Assembly: GCA_019112865.1 (NCBI GenBank)
Contig: DXIN01000042.1
Location: 34,559-98,558, forward strand
Direction of reading: 5' to 3'
DNA from: Candidatus Helicobacter avicola
GTDB taxonomy: Bacteria; Campylobacterota; Campylobacteria; Campylobacterales; Helicobacteraceae
Length of the DNA stretch: 64,000 bases
Made by a program: the position numbers and the translations under genes. Shown here in pieces: positions 1-8,979 of this stretch. Under the pieces are notes generated by a model. That model ran no database searches, was not told the DNA's origin, and saw nothing but the letters and a program-made list of their open reading frames with translations. How positions within the stretch are numbered: position 1 is the stretch's first letter; the number at the start of each line of letters is the position of its first letter.

Positions 1-799
1 GCGCACGCGCAATGTCTCTAAACTCCTCAATGCGCGAATGCTCTTCTTGCTTTTGTTTGCGTGTCTCGATTTCTTGAGGCAAAAACTCCTCCTGCAACAC
101 TTCTTTGTCAATGTCCTCTAATTCGCCTATTTCTTTGAGCTCATCTATGGAGGATCCTATCGCGCCCTCAAGATTTTTCATATCTAGCAAAGAATTTACC
201 TCTTCTATCTCCTCTTGTGCGTCTTCCCCAACCTCTAGCGCATTGCCCAAAGAAAAATATCCTCCAAAAGACACCCCTTGTGTGTCTGCCACCATTATGC
301 TTATACTGCTACGCGATTGGAGGATATACATACAATTGCGTTTGCGCAGATTGCGTTTGGTCAGTAAGTCAAGTGCGACAAATGGCGAAAAAAGATAATC
401 CAATCCCAATGCTTTGAGATAGCGCACGCGATTCTCATCAATAGCGCGTTTTTGGATATAACACATCCAGTCATCAAAAACAATAAAAGTATTATCACTG
501 GCTTTGATACCAAACTGGCTAACTTTTGATTTTTGTGTGGTGCTTACCAAACCTTGATTGTAGGTTTTAGAAAACGCACCCAAAAAACTAAAAGGGTATT
601 TGCGTTTGTAATTTCTGATAATCTTTGCTGCTTCTATGGGGAGTTCATTATTGATACATTTAAATTCTTTTTGGACTTCTTCTCTCACACGACCATTTTT
701 TTTTACCACGATAGAAACATTGCAATTTTTCCCATCAATATCCACGCCTATGAGGGTGGTGCAAAAAAATGGTCGCAAAAAACTTGATAAATGTAACAA
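1..799 (-). CDS. Unrecognised protein, C-terminus cut by window edge
   Basis: An uninterrupted minus-strand frame runs from about 799 off the left edge (266 codons visible). I chose the TTG at 799-797 because AAGGA lies 6 nt upstream and an in-frame stop lies just before it; no ATG occurs near the front, and a GTG further in is an alternative. The first half (LIGVDIDGKNCNVSIVVKK, then GRVREEVQKEF, and a later QGLVSTTQ) has the rhythm of an actin-fold protein such as PilM-like pilus or competence factors. The second half is acidic and probably coiled (many Glu/Lys after residue 190). The PilM-like reading is weak inference; the function is unknown. The acyltransferase gene 46 bases upstream reads the same way and may be cotranscribed. 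Confidence 0.6.
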   Translation of the reverse strand, partial: MLHLSSFLRPFFCTTLIGVDIDGKNCNVSIVVKKNGRVREEVQKEFKCINNELPIEAAKIIRNYKRKYPFSFLGAFSKTYNQGLVSTTQKSKVSQFGIKASDNTFIVFDDWMCYIQKRAIDENRVRYLKALGLDYLFSPFVALDLLTKRNLRKRNCMYILQSRSSISIMVADTQGVSFGGYFSLGNALEVGEDAQEEIEEVNSLLDMKNLEGAIGSSIDELKEIGELEDIDKEVLQEEFLPQEIETRKQKQEEHSRIEEFRDIARA

Positions 800-844
800 A
801 CCCAATCCTTAATGAAAATCTTACCTATTGTATCTAAAAAACTT

Positions 845-1507
845 TTAAACTTCTTTATGTGTGCTATCCACACTATCCATATACGCTAAAAGCTTGTCTT
901 TTGCCTCTTGCAAGGACATCGTAGAATCCACACTAAATCCTTCAATCGCATAAAAATCCATCGTCCCAAAAGGCTTTGGGATTTTGAATCTATCCCAAGT
1001 TTTTAGCTCCCAATATTTGCTAAATTTCACACGCAAAGGCACAATAGGCACGCCGGTTTTTTGGCTCATTGCTATCACGCCATCAGCGATAGAATGATAA
1101 GGTCCCTTGGGTCCATCAGGGGTGATCCCCATATCATAGCCCTGCTTTAAGAGCTGAATAGATTCTATAAGCACTTTCAAACCACCCTTAGAGCTAGATC
1201 CACGCAGAGTATCAAGCCCAAAGTATCTATAAAGCTTGACCATAATTTCCCCATCAAAATGTTGAGAAGAAATGATATAAAACCCCTTGGCTCGCTCTTT
1301 GTCCATTTGTTTTTTGGCATACAGATACAAAAATGGTAGCATCAAAAACTCCCCATGCCAAAAGGCTGCTACGAAATTTTTGTGCATCATCGCCTCGTGG
1401 AGGTGGAATCTACGTCTTGAGGTGAGATAAAACACCCAAAGCACTGCCCACACAATGCGTGGCAAAAAAAACAAAATAAGTTTGCGTTTGGTTTGCTTGG
1501 ACAGCAT
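845..1507 (-). CDS. DUF374-family lysophospholipid acyltransferase-like protein
   Basis: 220 residues. The protein carries the DUF374 signature set: FWHGEFLM near residue 50, SQHFDGE near 82, RGSSSKGG near 103 and TPDGPKGP near 130. This family belongs to the lysophospholipid acyltransferase superfamily and is thought to transfer acyl chains in the inner membrane; the exact substrate is unknown, with lipid A or phospholipid the usual guess. A hydrophobic N-terminal stretch (residues 10-28) fits membrane attachment. The length is typical of the family. The next gene downstream on the strand is the unrecognised one at the left edge; upstream, the divergent mqnE begins about 130 bases away. Confidence 0.85.
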   Translation of the reverse strand: MLSKQTKRKLILFFLPRIVWAVLWVFYLTSRRRFHLHEAMMHKNFVAAFWHGEFLMLPFLYLYAKKQMDKERAKGFYIISSQHFDGEIMVKLYRYFGLDTLRGSSSKGGLKVLIESIQLLKQGYDMGITPDGPKGPYHSIADGVIAMSQKTGVPIVPLRVKFSKYWELKTWDRFKIPKPFGTMDFYAIEGFSVDSTMSLQEAKDKLLAYMDSVDSTHKEV

Positions 1508-1640
1508 ACAACCCCTTAGAATCTAAAATCGCATTATTGTAACGCATCTTTGCTTACTTGTCTATTTACAAAGCCATTAACTAATGCTTTAGCGTATCTT
1601 TGGCATAATTGTATGAGTTAGATTCTTTAAGGAGCATATT

Positions 1641-2729
1641 ATGCGAGATATACTAGATCAAGCACTTGAGGGAGAGAATCTCACCCAAAGTGCGCTTGTA
1701 AAACTTTATGATTTAGACATCTTTACGCTAGGCAAGGCTGCAGATTCTATCCGCACACAAAAATACCAAAAAAAGGCATTTTTTAATCTCAATCGTCATA
1801 TAAATCCTAGCAATATTTGTGCTGATGTGTGTAAATTCTGTGCCTTTTCGGCACATCGAAAAAACCCAAATCCCTATGAGATGAATCTTGATGAGATTCT
1901 CGCTCAAGCTAGTGCTTCATACCACAATGGTGCAAAGGAAGTGCATATCGTCTCTAGTCATAACCCAAACTACACATACGAGTGGTATATGAATGTTTTT
2001 AAAGAAATCAAAAAAGCTCTGCCACACATTCATATCAAAGCCTTAACCGCGGCGGAAGTGGATTTTTTGGATAGAAAATTTGGCAAAGGCTACAAGCGGG
2101 TGTTGGAGGATATGCTAGAGGCTGGGGTGGATTCTATGCCCGGTGGTGGTGCGGAAATCTTTGATGAGGGAGTGCGTGAATACATCTGTAAGGGCAAAGT
2201 AAGCTCCACGCGTTGGCTTGAGATTCACAAATATTGGCATTCTTTGGGCAAGATGAGCAATGCTACTATGCTCTTTGGACACATAGAATCCCGAGCGCAT
2301 CGCATCGATCATATGCTTCGCTTGAGAGACGCTCAAAGCCCACAAGAGCAAGTAGATTCTAAACAAGGTGGGTTTAATGCCTTTATCCCTCTACTCTACC
2401 AAAAACACAACAATTATCTGAATGTCAAGGACTTTCCAAGTGGGCAGGAGATTCTAAAAACTATCGCCATAGCGCGGATTTTGCTTTTCAATATCCCACA
2501 TATCAAAGCATATTGGGCGACTTTGGGGATTAATCTCGCTGTGGTGGCGCAGGAGTTTGGCGCAGATGATTTGGACGGCACAATCGAGGTAGAGAGCATA
2601 CAATCTGCAGGTGGTGCGAAAAGCAAAAATGGCTTTAACAAAGACGAGTTAATCTTTCAGATAAAAAATGCTGGATTTACTCCGGTGGAGAGAGATTCGC
2701 TCTATAATGAGATTGAGGTGTATGCGTGA
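1641..2729 (+). CDS. mqnE: Aminofutalosine synthase (radical SAM, menaquinone)
   Basis: 362 residues. Radical SAM enzyme of the futalosine menaquinone pathway; it joins the chorismate-derived enolpyruvyl substrate to SAM to give aminofutalosine. The cluster motif CADVCKFCAF (CX3CX2C) sits near residue 60, followed by the family-typical HIVSSHNP, GGGAEIFDEGVR and ATMLFGHIE segments. It differs from the related MqnC at 30180-31250, which carries CWVDCKFCAF, so both radical SAM steps are encoded in this window. AAGGAGC lies just before the ATG, and a CATAAT -10-like box lies near 1604. lpxC follows on the same strand after 66 bases, with its own strong ribosome site. Confidence 0.93.
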   Translation: MRDILDQALEGENLTQSALVKLYDLDIFTLGKAADSIRTQKYQKKAFFNLNRHINPSNICADVCKFCAFSAHRKNPNPYEMNLDEILAQASASYHNGAKEVHIVSSHNPNYTYEWYMNVFKEIKKALPHIHIKALTAAEVDFLDRKFGKGYKRVLEDMLEAGVDSMPGGGAEIFDEGVREYICKGKVSSTRWLEIHKYWHSLGKMSNATMLFGHIESRAHRIDHMLRLRDAQSPQEQVDSKQGGFNAFIPLLYQKHNNYLNVKDFPSGQEILKTIAIARILLFNIPHIKAYWATLGINLAVVAQEFGADDLDGTIEVESIQSAGGAKSKNGFNKDELIFQIKNAGFTPVERDSLYNEIEVYA

Positions 2730-2795
2730 AAGTAACACACAAAAGCCGATGTTAAAGTATAAATTCTAACAGAGTATTAGAGGAGGACAAATATT

Positions 2796-3695
2796 ATGAA
2801 ACAAAAAACTATCCAAAAAAAAGTAGAACTTGTAGGTATAGGGCTACACAAAGGCGTGCCTGTCAAAATGGTTTTGGAGCCATTGGCAGAAAATAGTGGG
2901 ATTGTGTTTTATCGTGAGGATTTGGGCGTGAGCATCGAGCTAAAGCCACAAAATGTGATTGATACGACTATGGCAACCGTGCTTGGCAAAGATGGAGCGA
3001 AAGTCTCGACAATAGAACATCTCCTCTCGGCTATCCACGCACATGGGATTGATAATCTCAAAATATCACTTGATAACGAGGAGGTGCCGATAATGGACGG
3101 CAGTGCGATAGGGTATTGTATGCTTCTTGAGGAAGCAGGGATTATCAAACAAGATGCACCCAAAAAGGCATTGGGGATTAAAAAACCCATAGAAGTCAAA
3201 GATGGCGATAAGTTTGTGCGCCTAGAGCCGAGCGAAAAGACGATTTTTGATTTTTCTATCCAATTTCCCCACCAAGCAATCAAAAGTCAATCGTATAAAT
3301 TCACCTTTAGCACCAAAGCCTACATCGATGAAATCGCGCGTGCGCGAACCTTTGGGTTTTTAAATGAAGTGAATTATCTCCGCTCCATAGGTTTGGCAAA
3401 AGGTGGAGATTTGAGTAATTGTATCGTGCTCGATGATCATGGCGTGATGAACAAAGAAGGGTTGCGCTATAAAGATGAGTTTGTGCGACACAAAATCCTT
3501 GATGCAATCGGCGATATGGCACTCATCGGTATGCCATTACTTGGCACATATATCGCTTTTGCTGGAAGCCACAAGCTCAATCACCTGCTGACAGAAAAGA
3601 TATTGAGTGATGAAAGTGCGTATGAGGTCATCACATTTGAGGATACCGCCGAAGACGAAGCAATGGATTACGCGATTGTGCCACAAAAGGCATAA
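2796..3695 (+). CDS. lpxC: UDP-3-O-acyl-N-acetylglucosamine deacetylase
   Basis: 299 residues, a normal LpxC length. It catalyses the committed zinc-dependent deacetylation in lipid A synthesis in the cytoplasm. The zinc histidine is visible in [17 protein letters not shown] (near residue 75) and the second ligand pair in HKILDAIGD (HX3D, near residue 230). EVPIMDGSA in the first half is also family-typical. AGAGGAGGA lies about 10 bases before the ATG. A short T/A-rich stretch with TATAAATT at about 2758 could be a promoter between mqnE and lpxC, but cotranscription is equally possible. Confidence 0.95.
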   Translation: MKQKTIQKKVELVGIGLHKGVPVKMVLEPLAENSGIVFYREDLGVSIELKPQNVIDTTMATVLGKDGAKVSTIEHLLSAIHAHGIDNLKISLDNEEVPIMDGSAIGYCMLLEEAGIIKQDAPKKALGIKKPIEVKDGDKFVRLEPSEKTIFDFSIQFPHQAIKSQSYKFTFSTKAYIDEIARARTFGFLNEVNYLRSIGLAKGGDLSNCIVLDDHGVMNKEGLRYKDEFVRHKILDAIGDMALIGMPLLGTYIAFAGSHKLNHLLTEKILSDESAYEVITFEDTAEDEAMDYAIVPQKA

Positions 3696-3739
3696 AGCTC
3701 TTTAAACCTCCACACAATCCACACAGGAGTGAGTCTAGG

Positions 3740-5683
3740 CTATTTTTTTGTGGTAAATGCAATGCCGCTTAGCTCCTTTATCCATTGCTTGGTTATCTTA
3801 GTCTTGGGATCATACCTTGATACAATACTCACATAGCCCTTTGGCACAAGCGTAAGCCCAAAAGTTCGTTTTTTGTTCGTAAAAAAACCCAAAAGTTGGT
3901 TTTTGGCATCGTGAGCCTCAATAATTTTTTGACTAAAGTGTGCTATCTCAAGGAGTAGCACATATTTTGTCTCACCATTGATTACAAGCACATCATACAC
4001 CCTTAGCGTATCCTCACAGATTCTAAAGGCATAGTTATCATAGTAGGAATATCCCTCATTGCCATATGTATCTTGATAATCGCTCCAGCACACCTCTCCC
4101 AAATCCCTGATATTAAGCACTTCATCAACATAAGAATACAGACCAAAGGATTGCGAAGAGAAGTAATAATCTTTCTTTGTTTGTCGTGGCATATCAGAAT
4201 CTGTTTTAGATTCTAAGGATTTGGGTGCCAAATCTAGCACCTCTGATGCATTCAAATGCTTCCTCTCACCTCCCTGCCCAAATTCCTCTAAGAAATCCAG
4301 TGCGCTATTGTAACGATTCACAATCTCATGCACCTCATCAAGAGTTGTGGTATCTTTCAAACTACTCTGCAAAGATTCTAGTTGCTTAAGCTGGGAGTGG
4401 ATACTTACACTTGGTGTGGCAAATCCCCCAACCCCAAAGCACAGCGCAAACGCCACTGCAATCGTGCGCATAAGGTTTTGGCTTCTGTATTTAGATTCTA
4501 TAATATCACTGCAAGAGCGTTGCTCTTGTTTATCGGGGCTTAGAGTAAAACTCCTCACCCCTCCGCTTCGCGACCATACACTTTCTGAATCTTTTTGCTT
4601 AGATTCTACAGATTCTGTAATGTCGCTGGTAGGCTTAGATTCTATAAATCTAGATTCTAACACACCAGATTCTAAGACGATATGCACCAGTGCCACAAAG
4701 GCAAAAAACACTCCCGCAAGCAGCACAAAGATTCTATTAGGGGTGAATCCATGCTCGCTAATGCGCACGCCAATCGCCCAAACTGCTATAGATTCTAAGA
4801 TAATGGCGATGAGCAAAAAGCCAAGACAGATTTTAGACTTGCCAGAGACAGCATTGCTCCACGCAAGCAATATGAGAAAAATCCCAAACCACAGCACCAA
4901 ATGCACCACGCCATCAAAGTATTTTTGAGGGGAAAATGCGTAGATGATAAGTAGTGCTACATATGCAAACGCAAAGATATTAAAAATCCACAACACTATC
5001 CTAGCAAGAGGATGCGAAGAAACAACAGAGCTAGATTCACTCTGCAAACTCCTCAAAAATCCTAAAAGCCTCACAGATAGCCCATACGCATACAAAAGCA
5101 AAATAATCGGCGCGGGAGTCTCCCAAAACTTACTAAACAATATCATTTTGTCCAAGTCAAGCATAGAGGCAGTTGCATAGATTAGCCCCACAAGCCCCCA
5201 GCCTAAGCCCCAGAGGATCACACTCACACACACTTGCTCCACAAAATGCATAAATCTCTCTAAATCCTGCAGTGCCACATACACAAACGCTCCCAACACC
5301 ACGGCATTAAGCCCCAAATAATAATATATGTGTCTTTTAGAATATGTGTGTGCATAACTACCCTCTAAAGATCGCATGGGAAATCCATACTTAAAAATCG
5401 TATGATACACCACGAGGCTCACTAGCACCACCGCTATCGCGCCAAGACCCACACGCGTAATCCTATCTCCTGTATGAATCTTGTGCGTGAGCGCATCTAC
5501 CACAAGAGTGAGCAAGCAGACAAAGACATAAAAATTATTCCAATAGACAAAAGATGTAGCTGGAGCGTGCGTCAATATCGCCCATAGCGTATATGCAAAA
5601 TACACACTAAGCGTGATAAGCCCAAGAGGATATGCACTCATCACGCGCAAAAGGTAGGATTTGAAGCGTGGGAGAGCAGACAT
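3740..5683 (-). CDS. Polytopic membrane protein (DUF4153-like) with a repeat-derived linker
   Basis: 647 residues. About ten hydrophobic segments fill residues 15-345. A polar linker (about 345-400) follows, then another hydrophobic stretch (about 403-420), then a soluble C-terminal domain of about 220 residues. The membrane half resembles DUF4153-type proteins; I cannot give a function. The linker is unlike the rest: it is almost wholly made of ESK/ESR/DS words, encoded by repeated AGATTCT/AGAATCT heptamers, and contains an in-frame copy of the structured repeat at 4493-4592 (about residues 364-397). The gene starts 5 bases after gltX ends and is probably in that operon. Identity of the family: moderate; existence of the gene: high. 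Confidence 0.8.
   Translation of the reverse strand: MSALPRFKSYLLRVMSAYPLGLITLSVYFAYTLWAILTHAPATSFVYWNNFYVFVCLLTLVVDALTHKIHTGDRITRVGLGAIAVVLVSLVVYHTIFKYGFPMRSLEGSYAHTYSKRHIYYYLGLNAVVLGAFVYVALQDLERFMHFVEQVCVSVILWGLGWGLVGLIYATASMLDLDKMILFSKFWETPAPIILLLYAYGLSVRLLGFLRSLQSESSSVVSSHPLARIVLWIFNIFAFAYVALLIIYAFSPQKYFDGVVHLVLWFGIFLILLAWSNAVSGKSKICLGFLLIAIILESIAVWAIGVRISEHGFTPNRIFVLLAGVFFAFVALVHIVLESGVLESRFIESKPTSDITESVESKQKDSESVWSRSGGVRSFTLSPDKQEQRSCSDIIESKYRSQNLMRTIAVAFALCFGVGGFATPSVSIHSQLKQLESLQSSLKDTTTLDEVHEIVNRYNSALDFLEEFGQGGERKHLNASEVLDLAPKSLESKTDSDMPRQTKKDYYFSSQSFGLYSYVDEVLNIRDLGEVCWSDYQDTYGNEGYSYYDNYAFRICEDTLRVYDVLVINGETKYVLLLEIAHFSQKIIEAHDAKNQLLGFFTNKKRTFGLTLVPKGYVSIVSRYDPKTKITKQWIKELSGIAFTTKK
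4493..4592 (-). repeat. Structured dispersed repeat, copy A (inside a gene)
   Basis: Read on the minus strand this segment starts AGATTCAGAAAGTGTATG and ends ATAGAATCT. It shares blocks with 21737-21841: GAAAGTGTATG, GGAGGGGTGAG, CCCCGATAAACAAGA and TCTTGC. Between the blocks are two hairpins, GAGT-TTT-ACTC and CAAGAGC-AAC-GCTCTTG. The other copy has different bases but still pairs. The element is in frame with the membrane protein and codes for its polar linker. The ends are inverted copies of one another (AGATTC / GAATCT). Confidence 0.75.
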
Positions 5684-5688
5684 AGCGC

Positions 5689-7014
5689 TTAATCCTTCAA
5701 TCGCACGATGTCTGTAAGAAAAAGCTGTAAAAATGGATAAATCTCGTGAAGCTCCAAGCCATGCGATGTGCCAGTGAGCAATATTCTAAGAGGCTTAAAG
5801 AAGTTTTTTCCCTTTAGTCCGGTGCGCTCCAAAAGCTCGGCTTTGAGCGATTCGTACTCGCGCAGGGCTAGAGAATGCTCTGCCATTAGTGCCACAAATG
5901 CCTCATAGAGAATCTTGCACGGCTCACTAAAATCCTGCTCCTCATAGAGCGCGTAAATATCCTTGGGTGCAAATATAGAATCTATCTTATCTCGGATTTC
6001 ATTGAGCGTGCTAGCCTCTTGCAGATAGAGCTTTGCCAAGCCACCCACACTCACATCTTTGGTATTAAGTAATAGGGCTAGCTCACTTTCATTAAGCATT
6101 TTGAGATGTTCGCGATTAATAAAGCGCAATTTTTTGATGTCAAACTTCACGGGCGATTTCGCAATGTGCTTGATGTCAAACCACTCTATGGCGTCTTGGA
6201 GTCTAAAAATCTCGGTAGGCGTTTTGTTACCCATAGCAATGAGGTAGTTGATAATGGCTTGGGGCAAAAACCCCTGCTCTAGTAGCCAGCTGACACTTGA
6301 GGCATTATCGCGTTTGCTCATTTTAGAGCCACTCTCACCTAGTATAATAGGCAAATGCGCATAGCCAATGTCTTTGGTATAGTCTAAATACTTACGCACA
6401 AGGATTTGACGCGGGGTGTTGCTCACATGATCTTCCCCACGCACGATAAAGCTAATATCATAGAGCATATCATCAATCGCACACGCGAAATTATAAGTGG
6501 GGATTCCATCGTCTTTTAAAATCACAAAGCTATCGATCTCATTGGGATTAAAGCTAATCTCACCCTTAATCTCATCGACAAACCCTATTTCTTCACGCGC
6601 CCCGCGCAGTCGCACCACCGGCTTGGGATTAGAATCTTTGTGAATCTGCGCCCAGCTCTCATCGTAGCGAAACGCCCTCTTTTGCGCCTTAGCCTCCTCG
6701 CGTTTTTGGTCTAAAAACTCCTTGGTGCAGTAGCAATAAAACGCCTTGTCTTTGGCGATGAGATACTCCGCGATTTTTTGGTGGTGGCTGAAATTGTGGC
6801 TTTGATACACAAGCTTATCCCACAAAAGCCCAAAGAGATTGAGCAGGCTTAGTATCTCCTTGTCCTTACCCTCGATATTACGCGCGAGGTCGGTGTCCTC
6901 TATGCGGATTAAAAAGGGTTGATTGGTCTGCTTGGCGATGATGTAGTTGAAAATCGCGGCACGGAGATTGCCGATGTGCATATCGCCTGTGGGCGATGGA
7001 GCAAAGCGTAGCAT
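5689..7014 (-). CDS. gltX2: Glutamyl-tRNA synthetase, tRNA-Gln-type (GltX2)
   Basis: 441 residues. Class I synthetase with the HIGH-type motif in FAPSPTGDMHIGNLR at the N-terminus and KMSKR (GSKMSKRDNAS) near residue 235. The sequence resembles the second Helicobacter enzyme (HP0643 type), which loads glutamate on tRNA-Gln for later conversion by GatCAB; this specificity is known for the H. pylori enzyme and inferred here. The start is ATG; the preceding gene's stop lies 5 bases upstream, and the junction itself reads TAGATTCTATG, one copy of the over-represented heptamer. It is followed closely by the membrane-protein gene. Confidence 0.92.
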   Translation of the reverse strand: MLRFAPSPTGDMHIGNLRAAIFNYIIAKQTNQPFLIRIEDTDLARNIEGKDKEILSLLNLFGLLWDKLVYQSHNFSHHQKIAEYLIAKDKAFYCYCTKEFLDQKREEAKAQKRAFRYDESWAQIHKDSNPKPVVRLRGAREEIGFVDEIKGEISFNPNEIDSFVILKDDGIPTYNFACAIDDMLYDISFIVRGEDHVSNTPRQILVRKYLDYTKDIGYAHLPIILGESGSKMSKRDNASSVSWLLEQGFLPQAIINYLIAMGNKTPTEIFRLQDAIEWFDIKHIAKSPVKFDIKKLRFINREHLKMLNESELALLLNTKDVSVGGLAKLYLQEASTLNEIRDKIDSIFAPKDIYALYEEQDFSEPCKILYEAFVALMAEHSLALREYESLKAELLERTGLKGKNFFKPLRILLTGTSHGLELHEIYPFLQLFLTDIVRLKD

Positions 7015-7019
7015 AGAAT

Positions 7020-7517
7020 CTAACTCTTGAACATATTAGCAAGTTTAGCGCTGTCTATGGATTCAAAGTGCGTGTCTGTGGGGGCTAGGAGTGCCTCACT
7101 AAGAGCTAGGAGCAGGTCGTTAGATTCAGCGCGCTTGTCCTCTAGGAAGCCTTTCATCGCGCTAAAATCGTGCGATAATGCCAAGGGGTTTTCAAAAGTA
7201 ATGCCCTTCATACTACCGCCGACCTTCGCACTTAGAGGTGTGTCAAAAAGCGGTGTGCCCATAAACTTGGTATTTTGGATAATCTCATCAATGCGTATGC
7301 ACGCGCTTTTTTGCAAAACCTCTAACTCCTCTTTGCTCACACAATCCTCTAATTCACAAGATTCTATCTCTTTGAGGATTTTGGTAAGAGCGATATTTGT
7401 GATTTGCAACGCCCCAATAAACTCATTAAGCCCCTTAGAATCTTCACCAAAATTTTTATGCGGATTGCTCGTAGTGTTTATGTGTTGCTGTGATGTGAAT
7501 GAAGCCAAGTCTATCAT
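7020..7517 (-). CDS. Small flagellin-like helical protein
   Basis: 165 residues with no signal peptide or membrane segment. Residues 35-90 (QITNIALTKILKEIES, then IDEIIQNTKFMGTPLFD) follow the pattern of the flagellin N-terminal D0/D1 helices, where a helix ends in NTxFNGxxLL. The protein lacks the variable middle and an obvious flagellin C-terminus, so it is not a filament subunit of normal type. It could be a hook-junction-like or chaperone-related protein; this is inference only. It is the first gene of the run that continues with gltX2. The csd4 gene diverges from it about 115 bases away. Confidence 0.65.
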   Translation of the reverse strand: MIDLASFTSQQHINTTSNPHKNFGEDSKGLNEFIGALQITNIALTKILKEIESCELEDCVSKEELEVLQKSACIRIDEIIQNTKFMGTPLFDTPLSAKVGGSMKGITFENPLALSHDFSAMKGFLEDKRAESNDLLLALSEALLAPTDTHFESIDSAKLANMFKS

Positions 7518-7595
7518 ACTATACCCTTGTATTTGAAGTGAATCTTGCTAGTATCAAGCATATTGCATTCCATAAATCCACATTCTTTTTTATGC

Positions 7596-7601
7596 TATAA
7601 T
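7596..7601 (+). promoter_or_regulatory. -10 element upstream of csd4
   Basis: TATAAT preceded by TGC (extended -10), with a T-rich stretch upstream as usual for epsilonproteobacterial sigma-70 promoters. It lies about 30 bases before the proposed csd4 ATG at 7633. No good -35 is visible. Confidence 0.6.
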
Positions 7602-7632
7602 GCCACCATTTTTGAATCAAAGGAAGAGAAAT

Positions 7633-8979
7633 ATGCGGTTAGGATTATGGCGTGTGGGATTATGGATCATAGCACTTTGTGGAGCAATGTGGGCGGCAAA
7701 AATCGCACCCATTGATTTCAAAGTCTATGATATGCCAACCAAAGATTCACAAGGACCCAGTGTGTTGATTATGTCAGGCATACAGGGCGATGAGCCCGGT
7801 GCCTACAACGCCACTAACCTCTTGCTCCAATACTACACGATAAAAAAAGGTAATGTCCGTGTGATACCCGTCCTTAGTCCGCATTCAATGTTTTATAATA
7901 ATCGTGGTATTTATGGCGACCTCAACCGCAAATTCGCGACTTTAAGTGAGCAAGATCCAGAATACCACACAATCCAAAAGATTAAAGAGCAGATTTTGCG
8001 TCCCGATGTGCAAGCAATCTTTCATATGCACGATGGTAGCGGATTTTATCGCGACACATATATTAGTGATATGCTAAATCCTAGGCGGTGGGGAAACTGC
8101 TCTATCATCGACCAAGATTCTATCAATGTCTCGCCCTATGGGAATCTCAAAGAAATTATCGCCAAAGTGGTTACGCATACAAACACTGGACTTTTGCAGC
8201 CATTGCACACTTATCATATCCGCAATACCCAAACAGCCGCTAAAGACAAGGAAATGCAAAAAAGCCTCACATTTTTTGCTATCACGCACAACAAACCAGC
8301 ATTTGCTCACGAAGCCTCTAAGACTTTGCCTCTAAAGGAGAAGGCGTATTATCATTTGCTAGGGATTGAAGGGTTTTTTCAAGCAGTGGGGATTGAATAT
8401 GAACGAAACTTCACGCTCACACCCCAAACACTTGCCAAACTCATAAACGACCCAGAGCTTACATTCACTATAGATTCACTCATCACTTTGCCCGTGCTCA
8501 ATCTCAAATCACCACTCAATTTTTTCCCTATGCCAAAGAACACACCGCTCCAAGAGGTGCGCTTAGATTCAAAAAACTACATTATGGGACTTATGCAACG
8601 AGAAGATTCTACCATAGGTATCAAATATGGCGGACGCACGATGGGCATACTCAAGCCCTTGTATTTGGCATTTGACCACACATTACCAAGCGTGCGAGTG
8701 CGCCTAGATGGCAAAGAAGCCATAGAAGCCAAAATGGGTGCAATACTCAAAACCAAACAATCGTTTTTCATAGAATCTGCAGAGGGCTATCGCGCTAATG
8801 TGATAGGATTTGTCAAGCCCGGCGACACAAGCCCCAAACCACAAGAGTTTGACACACTTATACAAAAACACAATATGTATAAGAAGTTTGCTATCGACAA
8901 AAATGAGCGAATGTATCGCGTGGAGTTTTACAAAGACGAAGCATTCGCGGGTATGATTATCATAGAGTTTATACCATAA
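7633..8979 (+). CDS. csd4: Csd4/Pgp1-type peptidoglycan D,L-carboxypeptidase
   Basis: 448 residues from the ATG at 7633, which has AGGAAGAG 5 bases upstream; an in-frame ATG at 7600 overlaps the -10 box and is unlikely. A signal peptide covers roughly residues 1-21 (ends near AMWAAK). The M14-like metal site reads GIQGDEPG, that is Gln-X-X-Glu in place of the usual His-X-X-Glu, with a later His in FHMHDGSGFYRD. This atypical Gln ligand is the hallmark described for H. pylori Csd4, which trims tripeptides to dipeptides and sets helical shape. It overlaps the next gene by one base (TAATG). Confidence 0.92.
   Translation: MRLGLWRVGLWIIALCGAMWAAKIAPIDFKVYDMPTKDSQGPSVLIMSGIQGDEPGAYNATNLLLQYYTIKKGNVRVIPVLSPHSMFYNNRGIYGDLNRKFATLSEQDPEYHTIQKIKEQILRPDVQAIFHMHDGSGFYRDTYISDMLNPRRWGNCSIIDQDSINVSPYGNLKEIIAKVVTHTNTGLLQPLHTYHIRNTQTAAKDKEMQKSLTFFAITHNKPAFAHEASKTLPLKEKAYYHLLGIEGFFQAVGIEYERNFTLTPQTLAKLINDPELTFTIDSLITLPVLNLKSPLNFFPMPKNTPLQEVRLDSKNYIMGLMQREDSTIGIKYGGRTMGILKPLYLAFDHTLPSVRVRLDGKEAIEAKMGAILKTKQSFFIESAEGYRANVIGFVKPGDTSPKPQEFDTLIQKHNMYKKFAIDKNERMYRVEFYKDEAFAGMIIIEFIP

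Noticed and set aside
105..398. Plus-strand open frame near the left edge
   Set aside because: Ser/Thr-rich composition of a shadow frame; the minus strand is open across the whole segment with protein-like composition.
4347..4928. 193-codon plus-strand frame opposite the membrane protein
   Set aside because: It lies fully inside a well-formed membrane protein gene; composition and lack of ribosome site mark it as antisense shadow.
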